Assembly: GCA_963573385.1 (NCBI GenBank) | Contig: CAUYLG010022037.1 | Span: forward strand, 1-64,000 | Reading direction: 5' to 3' | DNA length: 64,000 bases | Source: Cacajao melanocephalus | Lineage: Eukaryota; Chordata; Mammalia; Primates; Pitheciidae | Shown: piece after piece, positions 54,264 through 64,000 of the stretch | Position numbering within the stretch: the stretch's first letter is position 1 | Layout: each line of letters begins with the position of its first letter | Program-made: the position numbers and the translations under genes | The notes under the pieces: generated by a model | Database searches by the model: none | What the model was told of the DNA's origin: nothing | The model's input: only the letters and a program-made list of their open reading frames with translations

Positions 54264-55490
54264 CCAGATCAGCAACCAACAGAATGGGAAAAAAATGTTT
54301 GCAAGCTACCCACCTAACAAAGGGCTAATATCCAGAATCTACAAAGAACTAAAACAAATTTACAAGAAAAAACAAACAACCCCATCAAAAAGTGAACAAA
54401 AGATATAAACAGGCACTTTTCAAAAGAAGACATTTATGTGGCCAACAAATATATGAAAAAATGCTCATCATCACTGGTAATCAGAGAAATGCAAATCAAA
54501 ACCACATTGAGATACCATCTCATGCCAGTTAGAATGGTGATCATTAAAAAATCTGGAGACAGCAGATACTGGAGAGGATGTGGAGAAATAGGAACACTTT
54601 TACACTGTTGGTGGGAGTATAACTTAGTTCAGCCATTGTGGAAGACAGGTTATGAATATACCCAAAGGATTATAAGTCATTCTGCTATAAAGACACATGC
54701 ACATGTATGTTCATTGCAGCACCATTTACAATAGCAAAGACTTGGAACCAACCCAAATGCCCAACAAGGATTGACTGGATAAAGAAAATGTGGAGACAAC
54801 AGATACTGGAGAGGATGTGGAGAAACAGGAACACTTTTACACTGTTGGTAGGAGTGTAAATTAGTGCAACCATTGTGGAGGACAGTGTGGCAATTCCTCA
54901 AGGATGTAGAAATAGAAATACCATTTGACCCAGCAATCCCATTACTGGGTATATATCCAAAGGATTATTAATCATTCTATTATAAAGGCACATGCAAACA
55001 TATGTTCTTTGCAGCACTGTTTACAATAGCAAAGACCTGAAACCAACCCAAATACCCACTAATAATAGATTGGATAAAGGAAATGTGGCACATATATACC
55101 GTGGAATACTGTGCAGCCATAAAAAAGGATGAGTTCATGTCCTTTGCAGGGACATGGATGAAGCAGGAAACCATCATTCTCAGCAAACTGACACAAGAAC
55201 AGAAAATCAAACACCGCATGTTCTCACTCATAGGTGGGTGTTGATCAATGAGAACACATGGACACAGGGAGGGGAGCATCACACACTGAGCTCTGTTGAG
55301 GGGGACTAGGTGAGGGACTGTGGGGGGTTAGGGAGTTGGGCAGGGATAACATGGGGAGAAAAGCTAGATATAGGTGATGGGGATGGAGGCAGCAAACCAC
55401 ATTGCCATGTATGTACCTATACAACAATCCTGCATGTTCTGCACATGTACCCCAGAACCTAAAGTGCAATAAAATATATTAAAAACAAAA
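54264..55490 (+). mobile_element. L1 3' segment with internal tandem duplication
   Basis: The sense L1 ORF2 end and 3' UTR. The stretch starting near 54554 (ctggagacagcagatactgg) is repeated at 54793 (tggagacaacagatactggaga). The first copy also lacks about 70 bp around 54650. The UTR end 'gatggaggcagcaaaccaca' to 'ccccagaacctaaagtgcaat' differs from the catarrhine L1PA end as I remember it. The A-rich tail runs to about 55520. Confidence 0.93.
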
Positions 55491-56059
55491 CAGAACAAAA
55501 ACAAATAAACACACAAAAAAACACTGACTAGGAGAAATTTACTATTTTGTTTTAGTGTTGTTTTGAAAAATCATACCATGTGTGAAATATGAAAATTTAT
55601 CTATACATGAAATTTTTAGTATCATTTGTAAAGAATAAAAAGTATGGGGTACTAACAGAATTGCATGTATTACTAGCAAATTACATATGACACAACAAAA
55701 ATGTGTGGGTTGGAAGGAGAGGGATAAAATGAGAGAGAGAGCAGGAAAGAGCAAGAAAGGATACCCACATATAATGGTTTATCTTGAGCAGGGAAAACAA
55801 CTCTGTGGTCAGAGTATGTAGACCCAAGAAGGTTACTATTCTTGGTATGTCTCAGTTGCCTTTTAAGAATCCTAACTTAAAATGTTTCTGTGAAATCACA
55901 TGATATAATAGACATGTAAATAATTTTGTACCCAGTGTCTGGCATTTGAATGTCTCTGAAACCTGAAAGCTGAGCTAATGCTCATTCTATCTGAGAGGCC
56001 TGTAACTGCTATACATTAATGCAAATTAGATTCAAGAGATATTTCACTTATCTTCATAC
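55491..56059 (-). other. DMD: Intron 29 sequence next to exon 29 donor
   Basis: Short unique stretch between the L1 tail and the splice donor. It contains the gagagaga patch at 55730-55741. No known element. Confidence 0.6.
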
Positions 56060-56209
56060 CTCTTCATGTAGTTCCCTCCAACGAGAATTAAATGTCTCAA
56101 GTTCCTCATTGATCAGTTCATCCATGACTCCACCATCTGTTAGGGTCTGTGCCAATATGCGAATCTGATTTGGGTTATCCTCTGAATGTTGCATCAAATT
56201 TTCAAGTGA
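56060..56209 (-). CDS. DMD: Dystrophin exon 29
   Basis: This is the next coding exon of dystrophin. The minus strand gives 50 open codons from SLENLMQHSEDNPNQ to NSRWRELHEE. It supplies helix B and the start of helix C (the RW..L motif) of the same spectrin-like repeat whose helix A lies in exon 28. The acceptor is GTGTTTCAG above 56209, preceded by a purine-interrupted and therefore rather weak pyrimidine tract. The donor is GAG|GTATG below 56060. Length (150 bp) and phase 0/0 match human exon 29 as recalled (residues about 1308-1357), so skipping it would keep the reading frame. In human DMD the retinal isoform Dp260 starts in the following intron, so this is the last exon specific to the long isoforms. 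Confidence 0.97.
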
Positions 56210-58834
56210 CTGAAACACATTTGCAATAATTACTATTTCTCTTCTTTTTCTAAATACATTAACATAAAATGCTCAGTATCTTCTGATTTGCATATAATTA
56301 AGTCATAAGCAATTTAAAGCAAAAATTAGTTGGAATAAAAACACCAAGGAGCATTTTTGTTTCAAAAAAGAGGATGTCATTCTACATGAATCTTCATGGG
56401 ATTATGACAGCATGATGGACTGAGAACTTAAAATATGATTTACAACTACCTTTTTCCTTGACGTCCCCTAACTCTAAAACCTGAAGAGGTAAAACCCTGA
56501 ATTTCTCAACTTCTCTGATAGCTAGTGGTGCCCAAGGAACGTAATTATGAAAAGGAGTACACTCTGAAGAAGTCATTTTGCCCTTCTTTCTTTTTTTGCA
56601 CATACCTGGCCTGGAGGTAGAACAGTCATCTTTGGACTGGGAGGCAGTGACTATGAGTGTGAGGTCCTTCATGCTCAGAAAGAGAGAGCAATAAGAGAAT
56701 GTCTACTTGCCTCGTAATATGGCTGAACCATCATCATCCCTGGGTAACCTCCATTCAGTATTCTTTTTGTGGTGGTAAAAGCTCATTTGTGAGCTTAAGC
56801 CATTGTCTGATTTTCTGTTATGTGCATCCCAGTAATACCTATCTCCTATACTGCTCAAAATTGAAAGTTGCCTGGCTAGACAGTATGATGAAAATGAATC
56901 TCACTGTCAAGTGTAGGGATGTCAGAAAACAAGTGATTCAATTTCATCTTACTGCACCTCAAATACATCTATAAAATAAGTGATGGACATATGTTTTAAC
57001 AAATTTATTAAATATTCTGTTTTCCTTGTTTTAAAGAAATTAAAATGTTCTAATAAATATTTGTAATTCTTCCTGTATATTTTTCTTGAATTTTGAGCAA
57101 CCTCAATATATTTTCCATTAAGTTTTCAGAAAAATCAAAATATTGAGTCTCCTAATAATATTTAAAAAGTCTCTATAACCTGTAAAGTACCTAAAAAGCC
57201 ATCACATTTTTGAGTGGAACAATGTAAGTGTTAATAATTTTCCTTATAATTTATGTACCTTATTACTTCTAACAAATCTTAGATTTATAAATATTTATTT
57301 ATAAAATGGATGAAAATAATTTTAATGGATAATTATTTTATATGTCTTAATACAGTATCTACCTTGCTAAGTTTTTTTTTTAAGTGTATGAAAAGCAACA
57401 AAGCAAAATTAAGACATCTGTTATAAATATCTTGAGTTGCAAGAAAACCTAGAAGTTCTATACTTTTTCTCTCCTTGACACGTGGTGATCTAGCCTTTTG
57501 CCCTCAAAATGTCTTCCCGGATGAGCATCAGCAACACTACCAAAGAACCAATTTTATTTAAAATAGTGAATAGTAATGGTAAGGTTTTTCCCCCTCTTTT
57601 CTAAATACTCTTCATTATGGCTTCATAGTTTCTCCCTTTCCTTATCATTCCTTTCTGAATATGCCCTAGTTTTTCAGTGCATCACTTAAACTGTGGTATC
57701 AAGAATTTAGCATGGTGCTCCCTGTGCCATTTGACAATTTCATAGGATAACAGCATCATTGTATCTTTTGTTCTGGCCACTGTCCTTTTATTAATGTGCT
57801 GTAAGTTTGCTGCATCTTTTCTAGAAGATGTAACACACTGTTGGTTCATAGAAATGTTTGGTCAATTAACTTCTCTGGATACAACAAATTTATAGTCATG
57901 GTTAGTTAAATAGGGACAAAATTAAAGTCCACTGGAGATCTACTTTGCTGTATTTAATACCTTTTCAGGTTTTATAATTCTCTTTGGAAAATTAGGAAGT
58001 TGGATAAAATGATCCATAGGTGTCTGTTGTGATGTTCTAGGATTACAATTCTATTCTGTCTAAAAAATTATTTTACATTTTCTTCACATCTTGAATAATT
58101 TATGCTACTTATTTTGTAGATTTACACAGGGGCTATATTACATATGACTATGTACGTATACTATGTATTCTAAAATTACACATTCATTACATATAGATAA
58201 GTCAAAAGTACACTAAAATGTATAGATCTTGAATGTTTAATTAAGTGTCAGAATTTAAAGTCAAAGTTTATAAATGCAAACTCATTTAAAATTTAATTAT
58301 TAAAAGTGTCCAAAGTAAAACTTGAAAGTAGACTTATATTTTAAGATTATTTTGAAGATATATTTCCAATATTAAAACAATCCATTTAATAACTCAAAAC
58401 ATTCTGTAAGCTATAAATCTGTGATTTTAAATAAGAATAAAATACGTCCCAATTCAATACATGCAGCTTTTAAACTGGAAATAATTGTTTCATGTTATCA
58501 TCCTGATTAGCTCTAAAGCAGTAAAATTATTTATTCACACTACCTTTGCAGGTTTGTGGTAGATTTAATTAGGTAAAGTGTCTATGTAGAACTTAGTGAT
58601 ATAACTAACAAAAGCAAATTTCCTCTGTAAGAGGTTATTTCAACCTCCTGCAAAATCTTGTGACCTAGAGGTTCTTAGAGAGAACAAAGGCTTTATTCAA
58701 AGTACCAGTGCTGAGTGATACATAGTAATTACACTCTCTTGGGTTGTTTTCTTTGGATTCGTCTTCTATTTGGTACTTGACTTCTTTTAATAATCCATAT
58801 AAATTATCATCATTTGGTTAAATTTACAACTTAC
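56210..58834 (-). other. DMD: DMD intron 28 (complete)
   Basis: This 2625-bp intron lies between the donor of exon 28 and the acceptor of exon 29, close to the roughly 2.8 kb I recall for human. It is AT-rich. About 56400-56860 resembles an old MLT1-type LTR tail in plus orientation, and 57460-57900 may hold a very old repeat I cannot name. A 92-codon minus-strand frame at 56394-56672 lies in the LTR-like part and shows no family features. The remaining sequence shows nothing recognisable. Confidence 0.9.
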
Positions 58835-58969
58835 ATCTAGCACCTCAGAGATTTCCTCAGCTCCCCCAGGAATGTTTTCAGTGGTTTTAAGTTTAAATTC
58901 TACTTCATTTAGCCACTTGTTTGCTTTCTCCAAGTATGACAATAACTCATGCCAACATGCCCAAACTTC
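58835..58969 (-). CDS. DMD: Dystrophin exon 28
   Basis: This is an internal coding exon of dystrophin, the subsarcolemmal rod protein that links actin to the membrane glycoprotein complex. Read on the minus strand it gives 45 uninterrupted codons beginning EVWACWHELLSYLEK and ending AEEISEVLD. The spacing of W, L and A residues (W-x4-L-x2-YL-x2-A-x2-WL) is that of helix A of a spectrin-like repeat in the central rod. The acceptor reads TTTCTTTCTTAG just above 58969, and the donor reads GTAAGT just below 58835. Both boundaries fall in phase 0, and 135 bp equals the human exon 28 length as I remember it (residues about 1263-1307). I see no frameshift or stop. The pairing with the next exon makes a pseudogene unlikely, because the introns and splice sites are intact. 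Confidence 0.97.
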
Positions 58970-59689
58970 CTAAGAAAGAAATACATATCACAGATTAAAT
59001 ATTATGGTAGAAAAGTAAACGTGAAACTTTGCCATTACATTTCTAAAACTTCTGAAAATATAACACTTTATTTTATATTTTTATCCTTTACTTTGTAGCA
59101 GATAATTTAAGATGCAGCTAGTCATTTTGATCATCTAATACCTCTATAATTCAAAGTCATTAAGGAAACATTTTATTACATGAATAATGAATACATTCAA
59201 GATATAGTAATTTACTTTTTAAAATAAAAATATGCACCGATATTGCAATCTGTGAAACAGAAAAATAAAAGCATATATAAAAATGCATATATAAATCTAA
59301 CATCCTTACAAATCAACTGTCACCAATATTCTGTGACCTTCTCTGAAATTTATCATATATAAATAATTTGATAGTTAAAACCTAAATGAGTTTAACCATA
59401 GCTCTCTTTTCACTAAACATTTTATCATATAATTTTCTGTATTATTAAGAAGACTTTTTAATGAAAATCTAAGACTTCATTTAGGTGGCTCTTTAACAAT
59501 ATACATTTGTTAGATAGACTATTTTTAGTTTTGTTTGCTATTACAAATTTGTGGTAAACATCATCATGAATATGGACTATTTTTCCATATTATTATTTCC
59601 TTGAGGTATATTATCAGAAATATTACTACTAATTCAAAAGTTTGATTATTTTTAAATGGTGATTGATATGTATTGTGAAACTGATTTAT

Positions 59690-60720
59690 ATACAGAAGTA
59701 CTCATAAAAAAGCAAAACTTTAAAATTTCTACAAGAAAATATAGAAGAAAATATTTCTGACTTTGGCATACGGAAGAATATCTTAAGTAAGACATCTCGT
59801 AAAAAACTGACCATAAGAAAAAAGAGATGACTACTTTAAAATTAGGACCTTCTATTCATCAAAAGACACCATGCAGTAATTGAAAAACAGCCTCAAACTT
59901 GAAGAAAACAATTGCCACCTTTGTAACACACAAGAATATGAAAAAATGCCAGCAAGTCAAATAAAAGATGAACAAAAATCCCAATCAATAATGAAAAGAA
60001 GACCTGAACCAAAATCTTAAAAATAAATATGTATATACAATAAACATAAAGATATGTTCAACCTCATTAGTAATCAAGGACATGTAGGCCAGGATTACAA
60101 TCAAATACCATGGTGACTGACACAAATGAGAAGTTTAACAATGCCACGTGTGAGAGAAGATATACATCAATGACAATTTGTATTTACTGTTGGTGGGTGC
60201 GTATACTGGAATGATCATTTTGGAAAACAATTTGTTCGTCTCAGTAAAGTGAACATTTACATATCCATCAAGACAACAACTCCACTTTTTGATACATATA
60301 TCCTAAGAGAATCCATTTAGCACACATAACAAAGACTGTTACAACAATAATCACTTCAGCATTTTTTGTAGTAATAAAAAAAAGGAAATAATGTCCACTG
60401 GAAGGAGAATGGATACATACACCATCATCTTTAAACAGAGAATACAGATGTGACAATAAAAATCAAAAAGAACAGTAAGAGTGAATCTCAGACACAAATA
60501 TATTGGGTAAAAAGGTCAAGCCCTAAAAAATTGTATGTTATGGTTTACCATTACTATAATACTAAAATTAAGCAAAACTGAACAATATATTGTTTTTTCA
60601 CTTATATGTGTGTGGATTTTTTAAACCAAGGAATAACAAAGGTGGCTTTCTAGATGGTGATTGTATCTATTGTAGAAACAACAAAAAGATGCAAGAGAGA
60701 ATAAGAATATAAAAATGGAC
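59690..60720 (+). mobile_element. Old L1M 3' fragment
   Basis: Diverged L1M words in sense order: 'atgatcattttggaaaacaatttg' near 60211, 'ccactttttgatacatatatcctaagag' near 60283, 'ggaaataatgtccactggaaggagaatgg' near 60384 and 3'-end-like 'ggtggctttctagatggtga' near 60640. No open frame. Confidence 0.75.
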
Positions 60721-61381
60721 ATTTTGTGTTAGCTTTGGAAGTGTAAGTATAATGGTGCAATCATCATCACTTACTACCACCTGCCTCCGCCCCAACAACT
60801 ACCACCAAAACTAAAGGCTTGAAAGGAAGCTTTATTTTAGGAGTATCTACAAAATTAAATTTCCCAAAGTTCTCCTTTGTTCATAGCCCTTAAAACGACA
60901 GAGAGTATTACATCTCTATCTAATGAAAAGTATCACTCTAACCTGCCTGGCAAGCCTACCAACCTATTATACTTGCTTGGTATCTGTACCTTATGTATAG
61001 TTTATTGCAAAAAGTGAAATTAAGTATTTTGCTTTAAAAAGTGATAGAAATCTTAAATCTGGGTCATTTCATTTCAGCTCCTGCTGGACTACAGGCTGTC
61101 TTCATTCTGGGCAAAGAGCCCAGTGGGAAAATATAAATATCTTCTTAAATACCCGAGGGTACCTTACAGCTTTGAAGACAAGGAGATGTGATTGGTAATG
61201 TGTCTTATTAACTTTGGTGCAGATTGAGGTAATGAACTACCTTGCTGATTTAACCATCAGGATAGATGGCCTCTTCTGTCCTCAATGCATCTGAAGGACA
61301 CAGCTGGAGAGGCTGAATGTACCAGCTTTACAGGTCATCTTTGCAAAATAAAATATAGTCTTGAAGCCCGAATTGGAGCTA
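60721..61381. other. Unassigned, mostly unique intron
   Basis: More balanced composition at 61070-61330. No family recognised. Confidence 0.5.
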
Positions 61382-61461
61382 AAAGCCACTTAGAATAACT
61401 GTTAAGCTTAACAGTTTGGAACTTAAAATTACTTTGAAATCACAGAATTCAAAGTGGCTTT
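61382..61461. repeat. Inverted-repeat element with internal palindrome
   Basis: Outer arms aaagccactt (about 61382) and aagtggcttt (61452-61461) are perfect complements, and similarity continues inward with mismatches. Inside lies a perfect 20-bp palindrome aactgttaagcttaacagtt (61397-61416). It looks like a very small miniature inverted-repeat element or regulatory palindrome. I do not recognise the family. Confidence 0.75.
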
Positions 61462-63099
61462 GAAGGAGACTACAAATAAAAAAAAGTAAACTTCTGTTCA
61501 AAATATTAGATGGAGCTGAAGAGGTAACCCCCCTCATATCCTGTCTCAGTTATATCAAAATGCATGTTAAAATATAAAGGAAATATTTTTAATTCGTGAC
61601 TGATCTGTAAAACATGTATATAAAATCTCAGGTGTCAGAAAAAAAGAGGGAAGTGAAAGTATGGAGTGGAAAATCAAGCTTATAAAAATACTGGCATATC
61701 AGAACAGGGCATATTACATAAAAGCTAGGGCATTTCCACTAACTTGAGATGGAAAATGAGGCATGCTGGGGAGATGGGAAAGAATGAAGCAGTATGCTAC
61801 CATCCTACAAAGAAGAATATCCCTAGCCATTGGAATGTTGTGAATTAGCAAGGAAGCCATTTTGGGGGGATTTTTGGATGAGAAATAAAGATCCACCCAT
61901 AACAAATTGAAACTTAAGCTTATATCACACATGAAGGCAGAGCATAAAATCTCTACAATCCTGGTGGCAACAAATAAAAAAAAACTCAATAGTCCAGAGC
62001 AAACAAAAGAAAATAAAAAGTTCCAGTAAAAGCAATTCCTACCATAGACGAGCTTGCAAACAAACACAAACAAAAACCTTACAAGCCACATGGGAAATTC
62101 ACTTCCATTAGAGTGAGTCATTAGTTGTAACAAATGGTAGAATCCATACCTTATGACATAAAGATAATAGAACAATTTTAGAGAATTGTACAATAAATAT
62201 GCTTAGCCTGATGGTGTATGTTTCCCATAGAGTTTATTTGCTTGAGATTGGCAACTGAAATGGACACCCAAGAAATAGAAGGGCTTGGTTGCCTACATTT
62301 CATTTTGGGAGAATATGTCTTTCTTGTTTTCACAAGCCTTGGTTTAGACAGAGAGGGCTGATGGGGAGGACATTTGAGGGAAGTGAGGAGAAGAGAGTTT
62401 GAATAGTTAGGCAATTCTTTCTCACCCTTTTATAGGGTTGGGTAATATAAACTAATCTGGATCATTTTATTTACAGGACCTAAAACAGAACTGCTCATCT
62501 ACTGGGTGGATATATTCATGAAGGGGTGGTTGTTATGGCCAAGAAGGAATCAAAAACAACTCTCAAATTTCTCATTCCCGAAAGGTATACAGTATGGGTA
62601 CTTCCAGTGTCCCCAGGCTCTGAGTTGAGATGTGGTAGGTAAATTAGACTCCAGGGCATCACTAAAGCACTGGTAAAAAATATATAATATTCAAGAGAAT
62701 TTAGTATAAAGCTATTGACAAGTGGCAGCTTGAAATTCATGTAAACACTCCGAGGTACCATAAATGCCTAGGAGATCTTTTTTGTGGGGCTCAAGGGTCA
62801 AATGAATAAGGCGAATCTGGATCCTCAATAGACCAAATCAAGTCTATAGAGAATAAGCCAGGTCAGTGGTGATAACACATAGAAAAGGGACAACAGACTA
62901 AGCATTACAGATGTGTTTTAACAAAAAGGAATAGCAATTTTGGGCAGCCAAGAAAAGGACATTCACATGAAGGGAGTATTTGTCCCTCTTCATCCTCCCT
63001 TATATCAACAGGAGATCAGTATCCAGAAACAGGGCGAGACGAGGACACTGTGAGACCATTTATTCTCATTCCTGCCTCTGTATAAATTGCTGAAGCAAC
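61462..63099. other. Unassigned intron, possible old repeat
   Basis: It holds the longest frame in the window (159 codons, minus strand, 61714-62193), rich in F, L and S because the plus strand is A-rich. It has no recognisable domain, and I do not call a gene. Some of 61800-62900 may be a very old LINE. Confidence 0.45.
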
Positions 63100-64000
63100 A
63101 GATTAATCTAAACTTGTGGAATATTTGATTAAATTATGATATTTAAATTTAAATTACAGTAAATTTTAATAATTAAGAGAGAATAAAATGTAGTGAGATC
63201 AGACAGAAATACTGTTTAAGAAGCCAACTACCAGACAGAAGGTGAGGTTTGACAGAGTTGGGTGTAGTTATTGGAAAAATAAGACTGTTTCATGTTTATT
63301 ACTCATTAAGTTGAAATGTTTCAGTCAAACAGATGGTATATGTTTAAGTTGTTTAACTAAAGGAATAAATAGAATTAATCACACAAAATAAGAAAATCAT
63401 AAAAAGATTTATGAAACTCAATAAAATAGTGAGAAATGGAATATGTTTTTTGAAAAAATATATGTAAATATAGTGAGATAAATATATACACAGATAAGGA
63501 TGAAAATATTTCTATATTGAGAGATAAATTACACCATGGACAGCTGAAGAGAAATTTTCAGAATTGGAAGACAGATTCTAGAAAACTATCCAAAATCGAG
63601 CAGATAGAGATAAGAATGTAGAAAATATTAAAGGGAAACCAATAATTGCAACATAGGAAGGGGATAGTCTTAAGAGCTCTAAGAAACATTTCCCTTAGGA
63701 ATGAAGAGATTGGGAAAAAGAAAATCTTCATGAAGTCAAAGCAGAACCACTAAATAAATAATTATCTGTTCTAATCAACATACCAGCTCATAAAGTATAA
63801 ACAAAAGCAAATTCACACATAGACACAGTTGAATGAAACTGTAGAAGACAAAATAGAGTGAAACTGCAGAGCATATACAACAAAGAAAATTTAAGGGTGC
63901 CAGAGAAAATGATAAAGGAACAATAATTTGACAGCAAATTTCTTAAAAACAAAAAATTTCAGAAGACAAATAATATTTTCAATGTTGTCAAAAAATCTGT
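63100..64000 (+). mobile_element. L1M fragment, ORF1-ORF2 region, runs off window
   Basis: 'aatagagtgaaactgcagagcatatacaac' followed by 'ggtgccagagaaaatgataaaggaacaataatttgacag' near the right end is the L1M ORF1 3' region in sense order. The left limit is uncertain (clear from about 63560). No frame survives. Confidence 0.7.

Larger units (their letters stand above)
58970..64000 (-). other. DMD: DMD intron 27 (3' part)
   Basis: This is intronic sequence upstream of exon 28 on the transcribed strand. Exon 27 is not seen; from human spacing (about 7.1 kb, recalled) it would lie just beyond the window. It contains an L1M 3' fragment at about 59690-60720, an inverted-repeat element at 61382-61461 and another L1M segment reaching the right edge. 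The 61470-63100 stretch is unassigned. Confidence 0.85.

Overview
This is a eukaryotic, primate-type window: about 36% GC by eye, dense in Alu, L1, MaLR (THE1/MST/MLT1), Tigger, MIR and L2 copies, with no prokaryotic gene organisation. The only protein-coding sequence I can support is two small exons on the minus strand near the right end, 58835-58969 (135 bp) and 56060-56209 (150 bp). Both are open throughout, in phase 0 at both ends and flanked by correct AG/GT splice sites. They encode consecutive parts of one spectrin-like repeat that I recognise as dystrophin (DMD) exons 28 and 29. The window therefore lies inside DMD, transcribed right to left: part of intron 27 (58970-64000), exon 28, intron 28 (56210-58834), exon 29 and a very long stretch of intron 29 (1-56059).

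The Alu at 8076-8375 carries a diagnostic-looking tail (gggtaacaagagcgaaac), and the youngest L1 (52511-55490) has a 3' UTR that does not resemble the ape/Old World monkey L1PA end. Both suggest a New World monkey rather than human. This is inference from recalled subfamily sequences.

Intron 29 portion, left to right. 1-109 is a low-complexity, contig-edge-like start. 110-585 is an L1 fragment. About 2700-7215 is an old L1M copy split by two Alus and an MLT1-like LTR. 8076-14905 holds three Alus, a THE1 solo LTR, L2/MIR fragments and a small 39-bp higher-order minisatellite. 15-28 kb is mainly unique AT-rich sequence with MST/MLT1 LTRs, MIR/L2/MER5 fragments, a purine tract, a C-rich G-quadruplex candidate (24184-24219) and two Alus. 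28660-29300 is a Tigger fragment. 29878-32084 is a complete THE1 provirus with both LTRs. 36450-37352 is an L1 nested in an MLT1-like LTR. 43 kb has a perfect (AC)24 tract and an Alu. 48545-50009 is a complete Tigger copy with TIRs and a nested Alu. 50.2-50.7 kb contains a cluster of hairpins. 52511-55490 is a 5'-inverted L1 with an internal tandem duplication. Introns 28 and 27 contain old L1M material, an unassigned inverted-repeat element and unique sequence.

No RNA gene, CpG island or CRISPR array is visible. The main biological oddity is that I cannot find dystrophin exon 30, or the retinal Dp260 first exon expected in intron 29, anywhere in the 56 kb downstream of exon 29. As I recall, the human intron is only about 26 kb. 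That implies a lineage-specific expansion, a rearrangement or an assembly misjoin. No wholly new system is demonstrated; the hairpin at 50618-50688 and the palindrome element at 61382-61461 are the best candidates for undescribed structure.
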